Notes: a model not told the origin generated them from the letters alone. Positions 35,667-46,459 are shown, counted from the stretch's first letter. The stretch is 64,000 bases of DNA from Symbiodinium natans (GCA_905221605.1 CAJNDS010000369.1:865037-929036), one strand, 5' to 3'. Numbers and translations are program-made.

Positions 35667-35778
35667 TAGAGGTGGGGCCCACATCAGCCCTCAACCTTCT
35701 ATAAGGCTTATAGAACCCCTTTGAGAGCCTACAAGGCTTGAGCCCTTCGCAGAGTTCAGCTGTGAACCGAGTGCCTAG

Positions 35779-35943
35779 CCACTGATCTCCCTCCGTTCGA
35801 ATCGATTTGCACTAGTTGCGCGGGAATTCCGACATGCTGAAGCCGTCAACCTGAGATCTCTGCGCGAAGATGCTGGAAGGTGGTTGAAAACCGTACTCGT
35901 GCTGCGAAGGATGCGCGGTGCGCCCAACTGGTGGTTTTTGTAG
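35779..35943 (+). CDS. Exon-like island, 54 codons
   Basis: After GTGCCTAG the frame reads PLISLRSNRFALVAREFRHA, EAVNLRSLREDAGRWLKTVL, VLRRMRGAPNWWFL then TAG. Long, basic, helical; unknown family. Confidence 0.55.
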   Translation, partial: PLISLRSNRFALVAREFRHAEAVNLRSLREDAGRWLKTVLVLRRMRGAPNWWFL

Positions 35944-36188
35944 GGTATGCTTGGGGCACGGCGACGGCATGTAGAACAAGACGAGGGTCGGATCAACGGC
36001 AGCAGGTCTTGTGTCGCTGTATGGGCTCTAGGGTAGGGTAGTGAGGGGTGGAGTTTGCCTGGATGATCCTAAATGCCAAAACCCGAATGGAAGGCGAGGG
36101 CGATATGGGAACATAAGCATCCTCAATCCCTCCTTCGGCATTTGGACAACGAGTGGAGCCCTTCTTAAGTTACCCAGGTTGTCAGCAG

Positions 36189-36347
36189 ATTCGGGTCCGC
36201 AAGGTCCCAAAGTTCAAACGCCCTGTCTTTCAGAGAGCCATGGGCGTATCCTCCTTTCAGCCTGTGTGCGCGATGCGCGTGTGGTCGGAGGGAGAGCTGG
36301 ACGAGGACCCATGGGAGAGGTTGAACTTTTGGGCTTGGGATGTTTGA
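36189..36347 (+). CDS. Exon, about 52 codons, possible C-terminus
   Basis: After GTTGTCAGCAG the frame reads IRVRKVPKFKRPVFQRAMGV, SSFQPVCAMRVWSEGELDED, PWERLNFWAWDV then TGA. Strong composition. Not recognised. Confidence 0.6.
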   Translation: MRVRKVPKFKRPVFQRAMGVSSFQPVCAMRVWSEGELDEDPWERLNFWAWDV

Positions 36348-36459
36348 GGTTTGGGATTTGGGGTGGAGGCGTTTCATCAGGACTCCGAAGCTCTGAAGTG
36401 TTCGTGCATCTGGCGCTTGGGGATCACTGTTTTTAGGCCTTCGTCTGGCTGACTTGTAG

Positions 36460-36747
36460 ATGCCAAACAGGTGGGTTTCGGGGTGTGGGCTGTCGGGTGT
36501 CGGTTCGAGGAATTGCGCTGTGTTCTGGCTAACAGCTAGGTCCTGTGAGGTGCTTTGCCCAACTACCCTCGAAGTCCCTCTTCAGAATGCCGTCCGAAAG
36601 GGCTCGCACGCCTCATGGCGCACGGTTGTCTTGATAATTAATTATTGCCTCGCACCAGTGATCGCAGCAACTGGACACACATTTGCACAGTTCGAATTCG
36701 AGCAAGTCCCCACATCAAGCTCAGCTGCAAAGGCTGATGCAAATTAA
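36460..36747 (+). CDS. 95-codon open frame
   Basis: Contains LEVPLQNAVRKGSHASWRTV and LIINYCLAPVIAATGHTFAQ. May be one exon or several. An overlapping frame to the left ends at 36347. Confidence 0.4.
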   Translation: MPNRWVSGCGLSGVGSRNCAVFWLTARSCEVLCPTTLEVPLQNAVRKGSHASWRTVVLIINYCLAPVIAATGHTFAQFEFEQVPTSSSAAKADAN

Positions 36748-36804
36748 TTAGGAAGCCGCGTCGGGATCTCAAACCCTCCAAAGCCGGCAGGGAGCTGGGC
36801 CTGG

Positions 36805-37086
36805 GTGATGCCACAACTTGAGCGGCTTGTTCCAGGACTGTCTAGCATTGCGATCCGAAGCTCCATGCACTGTGAAGCCTTGCACTGCCACGTCTCGCCT
36901 GTTCTCATTCTCGGTCTCACGTCCTGTGGTTCGGGTTCTGGTTTCGGCCAGGACCCTCCGTCCAATGAAGATTCAAGATATCTGCTATCTGAGAAATCTG
37001 GCTTTGGACGCGGCAAGGCGGGGGCCATCAGCAACATGTCAGATGTTTCTATCTCCCAAGCGGCTCTTGGACTTTGGCTGCTGTGA
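36805..37086 (+). CDS. Possible last exon, 93 codons
   Basis: Frame MMPQLERLVPGLSSIAIRSS ... SVRDIRYLL-free Gly/Ser middle ... ISQAALGLWLL then TGA. Two other long frames (+ 36818-37108 and - 36744-37121) overlap, so the frame is not certain. Probably closes the exon series before the secreted-protein gene. Confidence 0.4.
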   Translation: MMPQLERLVPGLSSIAIRSSMHCEALHCHVSPVLILGLTSCGSGSGFGQDPPSNEDSRYLLSEKSGFGRGKAGAISNMSDVSISQAALGLWLL

Positions 37087-37201
37087 CAGACATGAGCTGG
37101 ATGCTTAGGACGCCTTTTCATTCATTCAGGCCTCCTGCTGCCAGTCTCAGCCGTGTTTGCTACAAGGTCAGTTTATGCGACTTTCCACTGCCAGTAGAAG
37201 C

Positions 37202-37280
37202 ATGGGACCGGTGCACCATGTAGCGGTGTGCTTGCTTGTGGCGCTGCCGCTCGTGATGTCAATCCCGGCAGAGCGACTTG
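37202..37280 (+). CDS. Possible first exon with signal peptide
   Basis: ATG start, MGPVHHVAVCLLVALPLVMS then IPAERL, meeting GTTTCT. A classic signal peptide: short N-region, hydrophobic core, small residues at SIPA. It could start a small secreted protein or be exon 1 of the GTPase gene. Confidence 0.45.
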
Positions 37281-37337
37281 GTTTCTTTAGCTGACGACCC
37301 TTGAAGGTGAAAAGTGCCCCAACAGTCTTAAGCTGAG

Positions 37338-37519
37338 ACGTCCTGACTGTTGACCACCGCACTGCGGGTCCGAGAATGAGTTCCAAAGCTGAGCTCTATG
37401 CGGCGTCAAGCAGTATTCTTAGCAAGAGAATATGTCTTCTCACGCGCAGCCTGACACACGTGAATCCCGATGAGGAATGTCCAGGAACATGCCACAAACA
37501 CTGGCCAAGCCCAGCCTAA
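37338..37519 (+). CDS. Exon-like island, 60 codons
   Basis: After AGCTGAG the frame reads VLTVDHRTAGPRMSSKAELY, AASSSILSKRICLLTRSLTH, VNPDEECPGTCHKHWPSPA then TAA. The Cys/His cluster fits a secreted protein downstream of the signal peptide. Confidence 0.4.
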
Positions 37520-37537
37520 GAGGTCTTCTTTTCTCAG

Positions 37538-37615
37538 GGCGCCAAGCTCAAGGATGCAAAGGCAGTGACTTTAGGGACCACTGCAGAAAGGACTGCGCAA
37601 TGCAGGGTTTTGTAG
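37538..37615 (+). CDS. Exon-like island, possible last exon
   Basis: Acceptor CTTCTTTTCTCAG is strong. Frame GAKLKDAKAVTLGTTAERTA then QCRVL and TAG. Confidence 0.4.
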   Translation, partial: GAKLKDAKAVTLGTTAERTAQCRVL

Positions 37616-37989
37616 AGACAACAGCACCCGCAACACAAGCGTGCGCTTACATACCGGCATGATCCGGCATGGCATGCATACACACACACACATGTCATGC
37701 ACGAATTTGGCTGCAATGTGCAAATCGGTGCATTGTCGATGCGCCCCCTGAACGTCCCTGAACGCCAAAGAACAGCAGTACTTCTCTGAAAGAAGGAGCC
37801 GTGTTTGTGGTTTTCGTTTGCTAGCCGTAGTTGCAACTCCAGTGCAGCACGCCCGTTCAACTTAGACTTTAAATTTGAAAAGCTGTGCAAAGTCATTGGT
37901 GCGGTTATAACCAACCAGTTTTGGAAGGTTGGTTTTATTTGGTCTTGTTTCCAGATGGATCGATGGACCATTGAACTTTAAGCGTATGT
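37616..37989. other. Intergenic, likely 5' region of GTPase gene
   Basis: It holds a short CA tract at 37679-37692. A long minus-strand frame (37534-37971) spans it but has poor composition. No trans-splice leader sequence is visible. Confidence 0.5.
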
Positions 37990-40900
37990 GTGAGGTGGGG
38001 GCTGATCGACAGCTTCTACGAGCTGGACATGTTTTTGGATCTCCCTGCAGTGAAGGGATTGAAGCGTCAGCAGCAGAAACTCCTGGGGCAACATTTGTCC
38101 GCGGGAGACAAAGATGTCTTCTTGGACACATGTTGGACACTCTTCAAAGAGAACGACCCCAATTTTGACATAGAGGCGCTAGATGGCGATGTTCAGAAGA
38201 AGATGGGAGAGGACTTTGATTTCTACACATTGGTGGCTGAGATGTTTCGCAACAAGCCGCCGGTGTCCCGCACAGTTCTGCTCCACTCCAGCTGCGACAC
38301 CATCAAAGGCAACTTGATTTCCATTTTCGCAGAAAACCTTTATGTCGACGGCTTGATCAAGGACCGCGCAACTCCAATGTTTGTAAAATCAGTCGCAGAC
38401 TTCAGTAAGTGACTTTCAGCTGGCGGCCGTCTAGCCTATTTGTTAGTAAATAGCTACCCCAGAGCGACGCAGGACTGCCGCAAGGCCAATGGTGGCAAGG
38501 AGCTATCAGTTCTGACGGAGTTGCAGAAAAGGCATCCCATGACATTTCGCTTCGAGCGGGACCTGAAGAAGATTGACGTCACACGTTTGCATCGTTCCAT
38601 GGGCTTCAGTGAAGCTGTGCAAAACGAGCTTCTTGTCCCTGGCGGAGAATTCCTGGTTGACCAAAGCCCACCAGAGGTTGACATTGGAGATGAAGCTCTG
38701 CGTGTCATCCACGCACATCCTCACGAGGGAATGTTTGAAGTCCGCGGAGCTAAGGCTCATCTCAGAATCTTTCTTGGGTATTCTCGGATACGGACGGGGT
38801 ACTTGGAATATGCGAAGCAAAATGTGCAGTTTGCAATGAAGAAGGGAAGCGAGCTGCTAGCTCGCGCAGCTCCAAGGATTGACCTTTCTATTGCTGGCAA
38901 TGAGGTGCTAAAGCTTTTGGGAAAGGGCCGTGCTCCGAGATCAAGAATGGAGCTTGGAGTAATGGGCGCAATGTGTCTGCTCCCCTCGTTCAGGTTGGAC
39001 TTCGACGGAATGGAGAACTACTCCGACGCAGAAGACTTTGAGTTCGACGTGGTCGATCTGCACGCGGACAACTATGTGGCCGAGTCCTCCTACGAGGCCA
39101 GGGTAGCCCAACGCGTTATGTGTGTCGTGTGTAGACCGGGTCCTGCAAAGGTGGGCAGACGGACAGAAAGATAGAATAAGGCTCTTGCCGGAATTTGCTT
39201 TGAATTGCCTGTCTTTTGAAAACTCAGTATTGCTGCAGGCCTTTGGCATGGCTGTGATCATGGATGTGCCCTCTGGCAAGAGCCGTTGGGAGGGAGAACC
39301 AGACAGTCTTGACAGAGTTTTGCGAGTACGTGCATGGTTCACCGAGTCCATGGAGGGTGTGAATGCTGCCAACTTTGATTCTACTGTGTTCTTGTCGAAG
39401 CCCAGCCAAGATTTCTTTCAAGAACAGATGGAGAAGGAGTTTCAGCATGAGCAGCACCTTTTGCGGCGTGAACTCAGGCAGAACACAGTCTTGTTTGAGC
39501 AGATGACTGAGCGCATGCTAATCCGCGGAGCTCTTTCCAAGCCGGAAGAAGATGAACTTGCATCTGCTTTTCCAAGCCGACGAGATACCCTTCTAGATTT
39601 GGCATCGGAGCTTCAACTTCAGCAGAATTGGTCATCCATTGCGGGTGATGCTTTGCAAGATGCCCTCTATGAGAGTTTGGTCAACTCGGCAGATTTTTCC
39701 AGCGATGAAACAAAGGGCCCAATTGTGCTGAGCCGTATTTTGGATATGGTGCGGATGTTGGAGACACACGTGGCAAAGATGCAAGGCAAGAGCTTGATTT
39801 TCTTGGTTGGAGACACCGGGAGTGGCAAGAGCACGACTGCCAGCTACCTTATGAAAATCAAGCTTGAAGAAGAGAGAGGGCCCATGGGCCGCGCATGGAA
39901 CCACAAGGACCTTTCCGGCCCGGCAATCAGCCCTTCGTGGTCAGCATCGCAGACCTTGTATGCCGAATCTTTCGTAGCCGGCGATTTGGGAAGCAGCTTC
40001 GCTATTGTGGATACTCCAGGCTTTGAAGACACCCGAGGGGATGCCTATAGGCTGGTGACTGGTCTCAGTCTGGATCGGGCAGTGGCAGTGGCATCATGCA
40101 TTCCATCGCTGGTTCTGACTGTACCATATGCACTGATCAGTGAGAAGCGGGGCCAAGCCATGTTGGAGTTATTGGCAAAAGTGCGTGGCAGGTTTCCGAA
40201 CATTCTGAATCCGGAGCAATTCGACGTAGGTCACGTTGACCAAGGCTTGCACATCATTGTGACCAAGGCCAACCGTCCCCATGCGGAGCAGGTCCGTGCG
40301 ATTGAGACTGGAGCTTTCGCCAGGGAGGCGCTCAAGCACTGTTCGGAAAATTTGAAGCGCTTCGAGTCTTCGCCGCTGGACGCTCGGGTTCTGAAGGAAC
40401 ATTCCAGGATGTGGCAAACTCTGCATCTTCTCGCAGGCCGAAAGCGTATCCATGTGCTGGATCTGGGGAACCGGAAGCAGCGGAAGGACTTGTTGCAGAG
40501 CTTTATGCGGAGCAGACATGGTCTATGCACGAAACCAGATTATGGGACGACGTTTCATGACCCCAAGTCTCAAAAGGTGTTGGAAGTGTTTGTTTCCGTT
40601 GCGGCCCATACATGGCGAGGATTTTTCGGCAAGCTTCGGCAGAAATACCCAGACTGGATACGGCGGACAGAGAAACGTCTGGCTGAAGTCCAGCACGAGA
40701 GTGAAGAGCTGATGAAGCAGCGAGACGAGCAGAGGAGGAATCTAGCTGACACCCTTTCGAAGTGGCGGCAACTAAAGAAGGACTTAGGCACCGATGGAGG
40801 CGCGCCGGAAGACTTGCTCCATTTGTTGGAAGAGCAGGCCGCGCAGGATGTGGCAGAGGCAAATTCCTCGGCCTCGGCATGCGATCGTCGGCTGCGAGGC

Positions 40901-41989
40901 GCGCGTGATCGCTTGGCAGATGCAAAAGAGGACGCAAACTCGGTCCAGATAAACATTTCTGCGCTGCAGGCGCAAATTAAGAGGTTGAAAAGTGGAAGCA
41001 CAGATGTGGATGTTTACAGCCACCAGTATGCTGGGACCATGGCTGTGGTGGGTGATTGCGGGGGTGAGACAATGGAACTGGCACTGGAAGCAGTGAGAGA
41101 GTGGAATTTTTCCAACTGCAAAAGCCGCCAAGAATTCGATGTCAGCACTTATAAAGGCACTCTGTGGCACTATGCTTACATTCCTAGGGGGTACCGGCTC
41201 ATTCCTGCGGTCGAGGAACAGAGGAAGCGATTTCAGGTTCTGCTTTCAGAGGAGGAAACCTTCGGAAGTACAGTTGCCAAGGTTAGTGGCAGCAAGTACA
41301 TGCTGCAAGCTCGCAAAGCCTCCCCTGATGGCAGAACCATTGTGTCCATCTTCGAGTTCCATTTTGATGCTTCACAGCCATATCCAAGTGTTCAGGTAGT
41401 GCATCGGATCCCGAACATCGACTTCAATGAAGCCAGGCTGCGCAACGCAGATGCCGAACTGACGGACTTGCTGTCTCGCAAGGCCGGGGCCGATGCGACC
41501 AAGTCCAGTGCCCAAGAAGAGGTGGAGAGCTTGGAAACAAAGTGTGCAGGAGAAAGGAGCAAGGTTGACGAGATTATTTTGGCGGGCAAGCTGAAGGAAG
41601 TTGACCAAAGAATTGAATTTTCAGAGAGGCAGCTGACGCTGTTTGCAGAGAGCGACGGCGCATTTCAAGCCGACAGGGCTCGGCTTCTAAACGAGACTTC
41701 GGCATTGACAAGGGAACTTTCCGAGCTTCGGCGAAAGCATGCACAACTCGCTTTCACCATCAAGGGCTTCTACCACAAGGTCGTGCCTGCCCTGGTGCAG
41801 ATGTCAGAGTTTGTGCGGAACATCTTGACTTCCGGCGCCGTCAACCGCGATGTCTTCCAAGAGCTCGATTCTTTCCTGAAGGTGCACGCAGAAGCGAACC
41901 CAAGCGGGATGAAAGAGCCAGGCATCTTAGTGATGGCTGGAGACGTGCTTGCCCAGTACCGCAACATCTCCTCTGGAGTGATGCTCTGA
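37990..41989 (+). CDS. Large coiled-coil P-loop GTPase (AIG1/septin-like class, unassigned)
   Basis: Three coding blocks, about 37990-38404, 38447-39102 and 39239-41989, give a protein near 1270 residues. The third block has a full G domain: GDTGSGKSTT (39809), DTPGFED (40010) and TKAN (40262). About 450 residues follow with two long coiled coils (around 40670-41000 and 41430-41760) around a beta-rich part. The order G1, G3 (DTPG), G4 (TKxN) fits TRAFAC-class GTPases such as AIG1/GIMAP or septins; dynamins lack GxxGSGKST in this form. The blocks before the G domain are not recognised. First in-frame ATG is at 38029; an upstream exon is likely because the frame is closed by TGA at 37972. Only two short introns and no telomere repeats, unlike all neighbours. 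Confidence 0.9.
38405..38446 (+). other. Short intron of GTPase gene
   Basis: Starts GTAAGT and contains an in-frame TGA at 38410; both flanks are in the same frame. Acceptors that keep the frame would end at 38419, 38434, 38446 or 38464 (15, 30, 42 or 60 nt). I chose TTGTTAG at 38446. All are far shorter than neighbouring introns. Confidence 0.55.
39103..39238 (+). other. 136-nt intron of GTPase gene
   Basis: GTAGCC after SSYEAR, and TATTGCTGCAG before AFGMAVIMDVPSG. Removing it restores the frame in phase 0 between the second and third blocks, which are otherwise in different frames. A 64-nt alternative (acceptor at 39166) is also in frame. Confidence 0.7.
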
Positions 41990-42460
41990 AAGCAAAGTAG
42001 GAAGAGCACGAGTCGTGAGTAGGGAAGGATCGCCGTTTTTGAGACACGCCCTCGACTTCACGGAAAAACAAGGAAACAGTGTGCGGATCGATTGCATTGG
42101 CTTTGTTGCTTCTGCGGCAGTGTTTGACACAGGCACCCCTGAAAAGAGAGTTCAAGAGCTTCTGCTCATGGAAGCCGTCCTGGATTATTCCCTGTTGCGC
42201 GTTTAGCTTGATCGCTGCAAGGTCGCTTTGGAAAACCGCGAGACGAGGTGCTGCAGCCGAGTCGGGGTAATATCTGTGAATGTGCATGAAGCCGATCTCT
42301 TTATGCAGTATAGTTTCGTTGTTAGTCGTGTTGATTGATACATGGGGACTGGCTGGTGCAGAGAAGAGACGTTTGCCACTTCTGGCCACTGAGCTGCTGC
42401 CACGCCGCCCCTTGTCAAGATGGCCTCGCGGGATCCTCTTGCACCTGAAACCGGATATCG
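41990..42460 (+). other. 3' region of GTPase gene or a further exon
   Basis: The frame 42015-42206 (LRHALDFTEKQGNSVRIDCI, GFVASAAVFDTGTPEKRVQE, LLLMEAVLDYSLLRV) is protein-like and begins 26 bp after the GTPase stop. It may be an extra exon reached by splicing before the stop. The long minus-strand frame (41841-42389) looks like a shadow. Confidence 0.4.
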
Positions 42461-42469
42461 TTGTGTGCT

Positions 42470-43620
42470 AGGATTGTTTTTGTTTTACCAGAGGGTTAGT
42501 ATGAGCAGCTGCTTACACAAGTGTTCCTTCTCATTGCGTGGGAGGAAATGGGTTGCATGTTCACTGTCACTCAGCATGAGCCATGTAATGTCACTTGAAA
42601 ATGATGTCCTCAAGGCTAGGCCTTGCTGGGGACTACGCCTGCGGCTGGGGGAGCTCCTGCCTGCAGTAGCTGATCGGCACTGCCAGACAACTTGTATGTG
42701 AATGCGAAAGGTTATAGGTTATAGTTACAGGTGTAATAAGAAGCCATGCCAACATCATGACGATGAGTGATGGGATCCTCGCAACTCAACGGAGGTGATT
42801 CGTTCTGCTGACTCTAGGTCACGCTTGCGTCTTGTCGAGATCGATTGAACAAAGCTTCAAGCTTTTATGGCGACGCCTTCCTGAAAGCCTCTTTCTCTCA
42901 ACTCTCCCTGCCGAATATGATGGGCTTGATCTCCGAACCCTCCTCTTGAGTGAATGACGTGGTTGGTGCCCAGCCGGGGCTGGAAGTTGCAGGGCCTCTG
43001 CTGCAGCAGGTGCCATGGCACCGCTTAGCAGCAGAACTGGAACAGGAGAGATCACGCAAGGAAGCTTGAGAAGGAACAGCCGTCTCCTGCAGTAGTTTTC
43101 CATAAAGCATTGGCAACTTGGAACCCTTCGTCGAGCCGAAAAGAGACATCCGGCGTGGCTCGATTTGCACAGCGCTGCTGCAGTTTAGTGACGTAGCATG
43201 TCTCAACTCCTTCCAGTCCGAAGAGCCCAAACGCTCAAACCCTACGCCCGAAACCGCTCAACTTAAGAGACCGAACTCTGAAACTGGGCCATTGGGAACA
43301 TTTACCCAATACGAACATCCTTGTAGGGGTTTCTGGACGCAAGCCTTTCTCCAGTTCGTTTAGTCCCCAGAGAGCTTCCATTCTCCGTTGGAGCTCAGCA
43401 GAGCTGTCTCAGCAAGCAGCGGGCTGGGCGCGTGAGCTTTCTTGCAAGCCTGCTGCAAAGAGGGGTTCACGGAGTTGGGGATTTATATAACTCATGGGCC
43501 CTAATGGGGGGGTACCCTGACATGCAGGGCTCCGTCTTAGAATGCTCAGGCCATTGCTCCTTGAAATCTATACCCGACTTAGCCCAATAGCCTCGCCTAG
43601 CGAACGCGTAATCTCGACAG
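42470..43620. other. Repeat-free region, weak frames on both strands
   Basis: + frame 42420-42701 (93 codons) and - frame 42898-43230 (110 codons, with SKLPMLYGKLLQETAVPSQA). The minus frame is protein-like and would be the only well-sized minus-strand coding stretch here. Neither is anchored. Confidence 0.35.
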
Positions 43621-43710
43621 CCAGATCGTGCGTGCAACTTGCAGCAGTCTTACGAATTTGGGCCCACCTGTAAGCTTGCAGCCTCATCAACAGCAATTCA
43701 ACACACTGCC

Positions 43711-43904
43711 CATCCTTGTCCCTCGTGAGCGGCGTGCGTTGGGACGGGGCACATCAGGAGTGCCAGCGGTCGAAAACCTGTACGGAGAGCAGCTCTGGGG
43801 TGGTGGATGCCACATATGCGCTTGTGGGACGTTTTGCCGTCGTAGTCCTGCAGTTGCCGCGCAGAAGCAGAATGGTTGTAGTTCCATGTCATGAACGAGA
43901 GTAG
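43711..43904 (+). CDS. Exon-like open frame, about 64 codons
   Basis: Frame SLVSGVRWDGAHQECQRSKT, CTESSSGVVDATYALVGRFA, VVVLQLPRRSRMVVVPCHER then TAG. High third-position G/C. Another + frame (43628-43894) overlaps. Confidence 0.4.
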
Positions 43905-43913
43905 CGAAAGCAC

Positions 43914-44306
43914 TTGAATCAGCCGATGCCAAACAAGTACTGGTACTCATCCTTCTCCATCCTTCTCCAATCTCTTATGGCAGTGCATGGGGACCTGGTG
44001 GTCCGGTCTCAGCGAGTTGATTGTGCAGCATGCCATGCCACAACTTTTTGTGTTGCAATATCGCGCAACACCCCGCAGAACCGTCAAGCCAAAATCCGCA
44101 GCTGTTCGTCTTCCTCTGCACCAGGCCTGCATGACATGGATGCCTCCCAACGCGCTACTGTGAACCCGTCTTACCCTGCATCATCTCCCGACCCCGTGCA
44201 GCTACCGCCTCATATATGGAGGAGAAATGGCATAAGACAAGTCCAGCTCACGACGCCACGCCTTGGCCTCATGGCAAGCGACAGATGTCATGGCGCTGTC
44301 GCGTGA
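43914..44306 (+). CDS. 130-codon ORF, hypothetical
   Basis: Contains AVHGDLVVRSQRVDCAACHA and CSSSSAPGLHDMDASQRATV. Its length favours coding, but composition is only moderate and no family is recognised. Confidence 0.35.
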   Translation: MNQPMPNKYWYSSFSILLQSLMAVHGDLVVRSQRVDCAACHATTFCVAISRNTPQNRQAKIRSCSSSSAPGLHDMDASQRATVNPSYPASSPDPVQLPPHIWRRNGIRQVQLTTPRLGLMASDRCHGAVA

Positions 44307-44593
44307 TGCCGAGTTGCTGGCAGGCCTGTCGCATGTCTAACCGTACCTGGAGGTTCATGGGTACTTCCCCAATTTTATCCCTACTTACAACCTGAGTTAG
44401 GGGGTTTATAAGTGCAGTTAACAGTTGGGGTTAGAAGTACCCTGAAACTCCAAAAAACGGCCAGGATTCCAAATGGCCGTCGCAATTCCTTTAGGATTTA
44501 TAGGGTTGGGATGTAGGATGTAGGGTTTAGGGTTCAGGGTTGAGGGTTTGGGGTTTTGACACAACTAGCACATGTACATGTAATCTTGTCCAG

Positions 44594-44655
44594 TGATGCA
44601 TTTGCCGTTCTGATTGCCTCCTACTTCGTTCAGTGTACCTTCCCCATCGCTGTTA
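44594..44655 (+). CDS. Exon with transmembrane segment and GTAAGT donor
   Basis: After CTTGTCCAG the frame reads DAFAVLIASYFVQCTFPIAV and meets GTAAGTG one base later. One membrane helix. First exon-like island after the repeat-free stretch. Confidence 0.55.
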
Positions 44656-44699
44656 GTAAGTGTGGGGTTCCCTTTAAACGCTCAATGTCCCGCTGCCAA

Positions 44700-45945
44700 G
44701 GGTGGGTTTGTTCGTTCTACTTCGGAACACAAGGGGAAACTTAGAGTTTGTTTAAATCTAAGCACCTGCCCAAAGCCTGGTTTGGCTGCCTTACCTCTGC
44801 GAGCACACTTCCAAACGCCAGCCCGAACACGCCAAACATGCCGCACATACATATGTTATTTTGAAGGCGTGGCGGCACAGAGTCTGAGAACCGGTTATAG
44901 ATGATACTTGATCCCAAATACATGATTGAAGATGACGAACGAAAGAATGAGAATCAAGCACGAAGTAAACAACCAGCCTTTCCTCTCCGTGGCTTTCGTT
45001 TTCATCGTCAGTTGGCAATGTTTTCTTTGACCAACAGCCCCACCACGGGACTGTAGCATTGGTACCCAGGGCAGAAGAAATTGAAGTGTTTTCAGACTGC
45101 AAATCCAAAGTAGGTACGATTGTTTACATGCTTGGAGCTATACACTTGGAGGCCAATTTCAATAGTAAGCATGGTCACATTCACGGCAAACATCAGGGTA
45201 ACTTTCATCGTAGTTAATACTACTAGATGCTAAGAAGAATTCTAATAATTGTGGTGGTAGCAATCATAGTTATCATCAATCATCGTAGGAGTCATTTTAG
45301 CAGTCATTGTAAGTAGTCCAACTAGTCATCATAGTAATACTGTAAGAGAAATCATCGCAGTAGTAGTACAGAAAGAAACACGCTACGAGCTCTCGTTGCG
45401 AGGCCCCATGCCCTTGTCCAGAACAGAATTTTCTTGGTTATGTAGCACACCTGCATTGCGTCTCGAAAAGGAATAGTAATAATGGTTGGTGAGGATAATA
45501 CTAAAAAAATAGCATTAATTGCAGTAAAGTTGCTGGAAACATGTTGGGTAGGGATACTGACAAAATCAAGCAACAATAGCAGTAGCAGCAATAGTAGTCA
45601 TATTTGGTAAGGACAATAAAGGGCAGGAAGAGCAGCAACAGTAATAGAAATCATATTTGCTAAGGATACTCCGAAAGTATGCAAGAATTACAGTAACAGT
45701 AATAGTAATATTTGGTCAGGGCACGCCCATGCCCCGAGGCCTCGCCAAGGAGCTGGAGTTGAACGGCGGGGGCGCTCCCGCCGGCGGGGCTTGAAGAAGG
45801 GTTTAGGGTTTATAGGGTTTAGGGTTTAGGGTTTAGGGTTTAGGGTTTAGGGTTAGGGATTAGGGTTAGGGATTAGGGATTAGGGATTAGGGTTTAGGGT
45901 TTAGGGTTTAGGCAAGGCTTTGGGTTTCGGGCTTGCGGTCTAGGA
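44700..45945. other. AT-rich trinucleotide-repeat region
   Basis: From 45190 to 45710 the text is an irregular TAG/TAA/CAT trinucleotide repeat with two ~75-bp similar units (TATTTGGTAAGGACAATA and CATATTTGCTAAGGATACTC). TTTAGGG and TTAGGGA units resume at 45800-45912. No exon supported. Confidence 0.6.
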
Positions 45946-45950
45946 GTTAG

Positions 45951-46256
45951 GGACTTCACACCCCCGAACCTGGTCAGCTGGCAGGTGAGCTGCTGCTGCA
46001 CAACCGGCAGCTGCGGAAATGGCTAGGCAGGGCTCCAGGACTGTGGGATGCCCCAATACCACGCTTCGGCAAGAATCCGCAGCTAGTTTCGAAGTGGGGG
46101 CCAAACTTGTCGGTCGTGTTTGGAGGATTGGGGAAGCACCTTGTGAACCCTACGGGCCCGACGAGTGTGAGGCCTGAGGCAGACGTCGTTCGCATGAAAA
46201 ACACTCGTACGACCTTACTCATCGTTACTAATCACTGTCAACGAGTGCATTGGTGA
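45951..46256 (+). CDS. Long exon-like frame without ATG, 101 codons
   Basis: Frame QLAGELLLHNRQLRKWLGRA, PGLWDAPIPRFGKNPQLVSK, WGPNLSVVFGGLGKHLVNPT and more, ending TGA at 46254. A start-codon-based scan would miss it, though its composition is strongly coding-like. Start probably after CTGGTCAG (45977). Unknown family. Confidence 0.6.
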   Translation, partial: GLHTPEPGQLAGELLLHNRQLRKWLGRAPGLWDAPIPRFGKNPQLVSKWGPNLSVVFGGLGKHLVNPTGPTSVRPEADVVRMKNTRTTLLIVTNHCQRVHW

Positions 46257-46372
46257 ACACCTCACGGTTTGCGAGAGGCGATCGCAAACTTCTGAAGTTC
46301 ATCGCGGAGCACCCCAAGGCGTTTCTTTGCAGCTGGGTGCTGCCGCTCAAGAACCTCACACTCAATCCTTAA
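46253..46372 (+). CDS. Exon-like island
   Basis: Frame RKLLKFIAEHPKAFLCSWVL then PLKNLTLNP and TAA. A second frame (GVSLQLGAAAQEPHT part) is also open. Confidence 0.45.
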   Translation: MNTSRFARGDRKLLKFIAEHPKAFLCSWVLPLKNLTLNP

Positions 46373-46459
46373 CCATCATTAAAACCGTAACTCCCTACTT
46401 ACCTCAGAATATCCCTCGAAACCACTGCACTGGCAGTCTTGTAATATTGTGGAGGGACC

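Noticed and set aside
37534-37971. 145-codon minus ORF upstream of the GTPase
   Set aside because: Poor composition (Cys/His runs from a CA repeat) and opposite to the + strand islands at 37202-37615.
41841-42389. 182-codon minus ORF overlapping the GTPase end
   Set aside because: It overlaps the well-supported coding end on the + strand and looks like its antisense shadow.
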